Origin: Bradyrhizobium sp. Ce-3
GTDB lineage: Bacteria > Pseudomonadota > Alphaproteobacteria > Rhizobiales > Xanthobacteraceae
Assembly: GCF_022835695.1 (NCBI RefSeq)
Contig: NZ_BQUV01000006.1
Coordinates: forward strand, 310,001-374,000
DNA: 64,000 nt
Direction of reading: 5' to 3'
Shown: piece after piece, positions 60,432 through 64,000 of the stretch
How positions within the stretch are numbered: position 1 is the first letter of the stretch
Layout: every line of letters begins with the position of its first letter
Notes under the pieces: generated by a model
What the model saw: only the letters and a program-made list of their open reading frames with translations
Told to the model about the DNA's origin: nothing
Databases searched by the model: none
Made by a program: the position numbers and the translations under genes

Positions 60432-61201
60432 CGCTCGACATTCTCAGAATGGACATCACGAAAGAGCTTCTTAGCAAGATGCAGAAGGAGGAGCGATGTC
60501 TGTTCCTCGCTCTCGGTCATGCATCGAACCAGGTGAACGCGCTCTGGAAACTGGTGATCGTCCTTACTAACGGCGAGGATACGGATCCGGTCAAGGAACG
60601 GTTGGAGGGGGCTCAGACGCAGATCTTCGTCAGGCTCGCGATCGGCGCGATGCAGGAGGCCTGGCGGCTGATCGAGGGACGCTTTCTAAAGAGGCCCATT
60701 GGCCGCGAATACCTGACGCTGCTCGATGCACCGGGTGCGGCAGCACTGGAGAGCCTCAAGAAGAGGTTCGGCAGGTTCAATCGGCTCGCCGTGATCCGCA
60801 ACAACTACGCCTTCCACCACCCGGAGATGGACGAGATTGAGGCGGCCTTTGAGAAGGCGGCGGCGGAAGATCGAGGGGAAGACGCGGATTGGGCGGTCTA
60901 TTTCAACAAGGCACTGCTGAACACGTTCTTCTTCGTGTCCGATTTCGTCCTGGTCCACGGCATGGCTAAGGCGCTCGCGGAGGTCGACGTTAACGGGGCG
61001 CTCCGGCAACTTCTGGAGGAAATGGCGCCGGTCGCGCGCGATCTCTCTGAATTCACCTTCGGCTTCGCCTCGGCCGTCTTCAGACGGTACGTCGGCGAGG
61101 AGTTGACTATGACGCTGGTGGCCCAGGTGAAGGACGCGCCCGACATAGACGACCTCAGATTTCCGTTCCTCATCGAGACGCCAGGACTTCGGAACGCCTG
61201 A
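60428..61201 (+). CDS. Helical protein with HEPN-type motif, 257 aa
   Basis: The GTG at 60428 overlaps the stop of the phospholipase-like gene. All-helical. FNRLAVIRNNYAFHHPE contains R124-N125-x4-H130-H131, the Rx4-6H signature of HEPN RNases, at the start of a helix after a helical hairpin, as in the family. It may be an RNase effector or an RNA-binding partner. There is one hydrophobic stretch (ALLNTFFFVSDFVLVHGMA), too polar for a sure TM. Last gene of the operon. Confidence 0.6.
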   Translation: MTLDILRMDITKELLSKMQKEERCLFLALGHASNQVNALWKLVIVLTNGEDTDPVKERLEGAQTQIFVRLAIGAMQEAWRLIEGRFLKRPIGREYLTLLDAPGAAALESLKKRFGRFNRLAVIRNNYAFHHPEMDEIEAAFEKAAAEDRGEDADWAVYFNKALLNTFFFVSDFVLVHGMAKALAEVDVNGALRQLLEEMAPVARDLSEFTFGFASAVFRRYVGEELTMTLVAQVKDAPDIDDLRFPFLIETPGLRNA

Positions 61202-61709
61202 ATTCGATAGGAGAACGTGACATTCCCTTATGTCATTCGACGGTCAGCGTCACGACCGCGTGCAGGATGTCGTCAGCGACCGCAATCGGTTCAACAACGT
61301 AATGGCGTTGAAGCGGAAACCCGACTCTGAGCCGATCGAACAGACACGACTAGGGGATCATTTTTGCGATCTTTTTGGTGAAGTAGTTGGCTCGGTCCTG
61401 GGCATGGTGATCTCTCCTGTTTTCGAGGAGAACAATAAGGGGGATTGCTGCAAGTCGGAATCCGTTCCAAGCGTGTCGCGCTTTGATCGGTCGTTTCACG
61501 CGGGCAGTCAGAGCCATTTCCCCTAGGTGGCAATGTTTGCCGCGGAGGTGGACAACTTGAGGCGTCGGCTTGGGTCTCCAATCCCGACGGCTATGCTGAG
61601 CTGGCCTACAGATTCGGACATGCGCTGCAAATAAGATGCATCCGTGGTTTCAAATGATGAGGAGAGCCCTTAGCGTAGTCGAGGCTGCAACCCGACAGGC
61701 CTGCGTTCA
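61202..61709. other. Intergenic stretch after the operon
   Basis: A frame at 61230-61526 could encode 98 residues (EQTRLGDHFCDLFGEVVGSVLGMVISPVFEENN in the middle), but its ribosome site is 16 bases away, so I do not call it. Nothing else is recognised. Confidence 0.35.
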
Positions 61710-63557
61710 ATGATGTACTATCAGCCGGCATTTCTAACGCTTGCCAAGCTATACTCGAGGGAAATCAATCGGGCTTTACTTCAAAAGCCTGTTGAATTTA
61801 GGAAGGGATTCTTGGCCGGCCGACTTCCAATCGGACAGCGGATCCCGGTAGAGCGCGCATGGCCAGTCTTCCGAGAGTATCTCGATGCTCTTGAAGGCGA
61901 GATCGCATCAACTTTGCGTCGCCACTCGGTGTTCTTTTGGCTCCACTTATATCGGCGAACCGGGATTGCACTGAGTCCTGGGCATGAAGTGGGCGTCGAC
62001 GACGAACGCACCATCGCGCTCGTCCGCAGGACCGTCGAACTCGCCATTTTCAAGCATGGGTCGCTGTCCAGAACGCCAAATGATGTGGTTAGATCCGATC
62101 AGGCTTCCGCAGACCAAATTCTCGGAGGTTGGATGAATCGCGGGCTCATCGATGCCGGCCTTCCCAAACGGAGCGCCGAATTTCGAGAGTTCGTCTCGGC
62201 GTTGGCTCGCTCCCCTCAACTTGTGATTGGCGAGTTTTCGGCGGATGACTTTATCGATTTGCATTTAGTCGAGGGCCTTGCTTACCAGTACTGGCGAGCA
62301 TGTGCTCTACTCCGGTCTATCGGAAAGGGATGCGAGATCGTTGTCAGTGATGATGGCAGCTGGGAGGAGCAAGACACCCTAGAGCAGAAATTTCTGATTG
62401 CGAGTATCGATTCTCGAACTGCAGAGATGGCGTGGGCTTCGTCGACCCTTGGGGTCTGGTTTGACCCTCAAGCAGCGCCGGCTTCCAGGCCCGGGCTGTC
62501 AACGATCGACGAAGTGATTGTTCCGGTCTACAACACGTCTAGGAGGGAAACTGGGCCTGATTTTTGGAGAGGCTTCGGCGTGGACGAGCCGATCCGGGCG
62601 CGGACAAACTATCTTCCTGGCATCTTTAACGTGCGTCAGTTTCTAGATTCGCACACGTTCCTAGATGCGGCGTTCGAAGCTCAATATGGATATAGTTTGT
62701 CGCAATATATTTGCGTCATATGGGCGGTAGCCAACATCTTCAACGCGCCAGCTCCTTTCTTCGCAAGCACCCGTGAAGAAGACATGATGAGAGCGTTCGG
62801 CTCGAACCTCCTTAATTCCATGATGCGCGGATACCGCCATCTCGAATTCTCGTCTGACCGCCTATATCAGGAGATCGAACGTCGCCTGCCTCTGCTCTCT
62901 GTCAAGGTAGCCGTGCCGCGGGACGTGGCGGCTACGATCGTGTCCGCGTTGACCCTCACGATAGAGCGTCAGGCAGCCATCTCTCTTTGGAGCGGTGGTC
63001 CCCGTTATCTGTTTATTCCATTTGGGCTCGGCGATGTGCTTGACTTGCATGCGCTACCAGCGTTGCTTACGAACCTGTTCGTCGGGTTGGCCTATGATCC
63101 ACAGAGCCGTGGGCCGGCCTTCGAAGAGGTCTTTCGTTCGGCGCTGACGTCACGAGGGTTCAACGTGGAGGCGGGCATCAAGAAGACCCCGGAAGGCGAA
63201 ACCAGGGAGCTTGATGCCGGAGTAATTATCGGGGACGAGCTGTTCCTATTCGAGTGCGTATCGATCGGCCGTCCCCTTGACTACGAGATTGGGCGGCCAG
63301 CTACGATTTCGGAACGGAATCGCCGCTTGGAAAAGAAGATCTCTCAAGCATTGAGTCTGGCTGAATTCTTTCGCGACAATTCAACTGGTAGCAATTTCGA
63401 CTTTCGACAGATTCGTCGGTTCGTTCCCTTTGTGGTCTCTCCGTTCGAGGAGTGGATCTGGGATTGCTCCGAACGTTTGTGGGAGCAGGATCCTAGACAA
63501 CCCAGGATCCTAAGCGCCAGCGAAGCAATCAAGATGCTCGAGAGTCGACTGTCATGA
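61710..63557 (+). CDS. Unknown 615-aa protein with nuclease-like C-terminus
   Basis: Large soluble protein beginning MMYYQPAFLTLAKLYSREINRALLQKP. The first 460 residues are helical with no known family. The C-terminal part (FEEVFRSALTSRGFNVEAGIKKTPEGETRELDAGVIIGDELFLFECVS) has the Glu, Asp and Glu order of a PD-(D/E)xK nuclease fold, but the ExK Lys is Val (ECV). The pattern is like the N-terminal part of the protein at 58090. Codon use and lower GC (about half A/T in many stretches) differ from the operon before, which suggests a separate origin. Possibly a stand-alone defence gene. Confidence 0.6.
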   Translation: MMYYQPAFLTLAKLYSREINRALLQKPVEFRKGFLAGRLPIGQRIPVERAWPVFREYLDALEGEIASTLRRHSVFFWLHLYRRTGIALSPGHEVGVDDERTIALVRRTVELAIFKHGSLSRTPNDVVRSDQASADQILGGWMNRGLIDAGLPKRSAEFREFVSALARSPQLVIGEFSADDFIDLHLVEGLAYQYWRACALLRSIGKGCEIVVSDDGSWEEQDTLEQKFLIASIDSRTAEMAWASSTLGVWFDPQAAPASRPGLSTIDEVIVPVYNTSRRETGPDFWRGFGVDEPIRARTNYLPGIFNVRQFLDSHTFLDAAFEAQYGYSLSQYICVIWAVANIFNAPAPFFASTREEDMMRAFGSNLLNSMMRGYRHLEFSSDRLYQEIERRLPLLSVKVAVPRDVAATIVSALTLTIERQAAISLWSGGPRYLFIPFGLGDVLDLHALPALLTNLFVGLAYDPQSRGPAFEEVFRSALTSRGFNVEAGIKKTPEGETRELDAGVIIGDELFLFECVSIGRPLDYEIGRPATISERNRRLEKKISQALSLAEFFRDNSTGSNFDFRQIRRFVPFVVSPFEEWIWDCSERLWEQDPRQPRILSASEAIKMLESRLS

Positions 63558-63711
63558 CGGAGGGCTACGCTGCTTCGATTTGCGGGCGAGCTGGGCGATC
63601 ACTTCGGATGCGATCACGTTGACCCGCAGGACGGCTGAAGGCCTCATGGCCTAAAGTCTCCCGCACTCCAGCTCCAGACATTATATTTGCGGAGGAAGAG
63701 GACGACCCGGA

Positions 63712-64000
63712 ATGACCACCGAAGTGAATGAGGGAGTGGTCAGCGACACCGCTAAGCTAATGATGCATCGGCTGATTGCGCGGATGCTTCGTCGTGACCC
63801 GTCGCTGGCTGAGAAGGCTAGGATCGCTCACGCAGGCCAGGCAGGCCAATTCGCTGGCTGGCCGTTCGTGCGTGAGTGGGAGGAACTGCTCGCGCTTCCG
63901 ACGAGAGAGCTTGCTTCCAGGTTGACCAGCCGCGATCGTGACATGGTGAGGCTGCGCAACTCGTCGCCGTTCTACCTGGCAGAAGGCGTCAATTTCGGCG
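63712..64000 (+). CDS. Unknown protein, 3' end outside window
   Basis: ATG 63712 follows GGAGGAAGAGGACGACCCGG. Ninety-six codons are visible: MTTEVNEGVVSDTAKLMMHRLIARMLRRDPSLAEKARIAHAGQAGQFAG and WPFVREWEELLALPTRELASRL. Such a helical opening recalls other short bacterial proteins with FVxEWxxLL-x-LP, often toxin or mobile-region genes, but I cannot name a family. Confidence 0.5.
   Translation, partial: MTTEVNEGVVSDTAKLMMHRLIARMLRRDPSLAEKARIAHAGQAGQFAGWPFVREWEELLALPTRELASRLTSRDRDMVRLRNSSPFYLAEGVNFG

Overview
The window looks like chromosome from Bradyrhizobium or a close relative in the Nitrobacteraceae. I infer this from two ROSE-type RNA thermometers in front of HspA-like small heat-shock genes, a groESL operon with RpoH-like promoter elements, many short secreted or helical proteins of rhizobial type, KaiB/KaiC, and high GC. 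No rRNA, tRNA or CRISPR array was seen.

Positions 1 to about 29 kb are a stress and signalling region full of very small genes and decayed genes. It holds three Hsp20 genes (two with ROSE elements), groES-groEL, an RpoH-type sigma factor split in two by a one-base frameshift, a CsbD-like protein, MarC, an NDUFS4-like protein, an orphan Flp pilin, a PilZ protein, a membrane diguanylate cyclase, a Crp/Fnr regulator, a response regulator, a kaiB-kaiC-hybrid histidine kinase operon and a LuxR-type regulator. At least ten genes here are visibly broken: a family 4 glycosyltransferase in two pieces on opposite strands, a truncated beta-carbonic anhydrase, frameshifted small proteins and a Doc-type toxin with its antitoxin.

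Positions 29.7 to 38.6 kb carry a Tn7-like transposition module on the minus strand: a TnsA-like nuclease, a TnsB-like DDE transposase, a TnsC-like AAA+ ATPase and a long TniQ/TnsD-like target selector. They are packed with ATGA overlaps. A degraded second copy of the TniQ C-terminus lies about 1.1 kb beyond the intact gene. A roughly 0.8 kb non-coding stretch packed with inverted repeats lies upstream of the module.

Positions 38.7 to 64 kb look like a defence island, possibly cargo. They contain a soluble FtsH-like AAA protease, a metallophosphoesterase, unknown proteins, a 5'-nucleotidase, a four-gene Wadjet/MksBEFG-like SMC system (jetABCD), an XRE-ImmA/IrrE regulator pair, and, divergent from that pair, a compact six-gene operon. 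In order that operon encodes a cyclic-nucleotide-binding/class III cyclase fusion, a tandem cyclase-like protein, an E2-like cysteine-rich protein, an unknown nuclease-like protein, a DUF2235 phospholipase-like hydrolase and a HEPN-motif protein. It is the best candidate for an undescribed system: cyclic nucleotide signalling joined to an E2-like protein and two toxic effector types. Two more unknown genes follow, the last cut by the window end.
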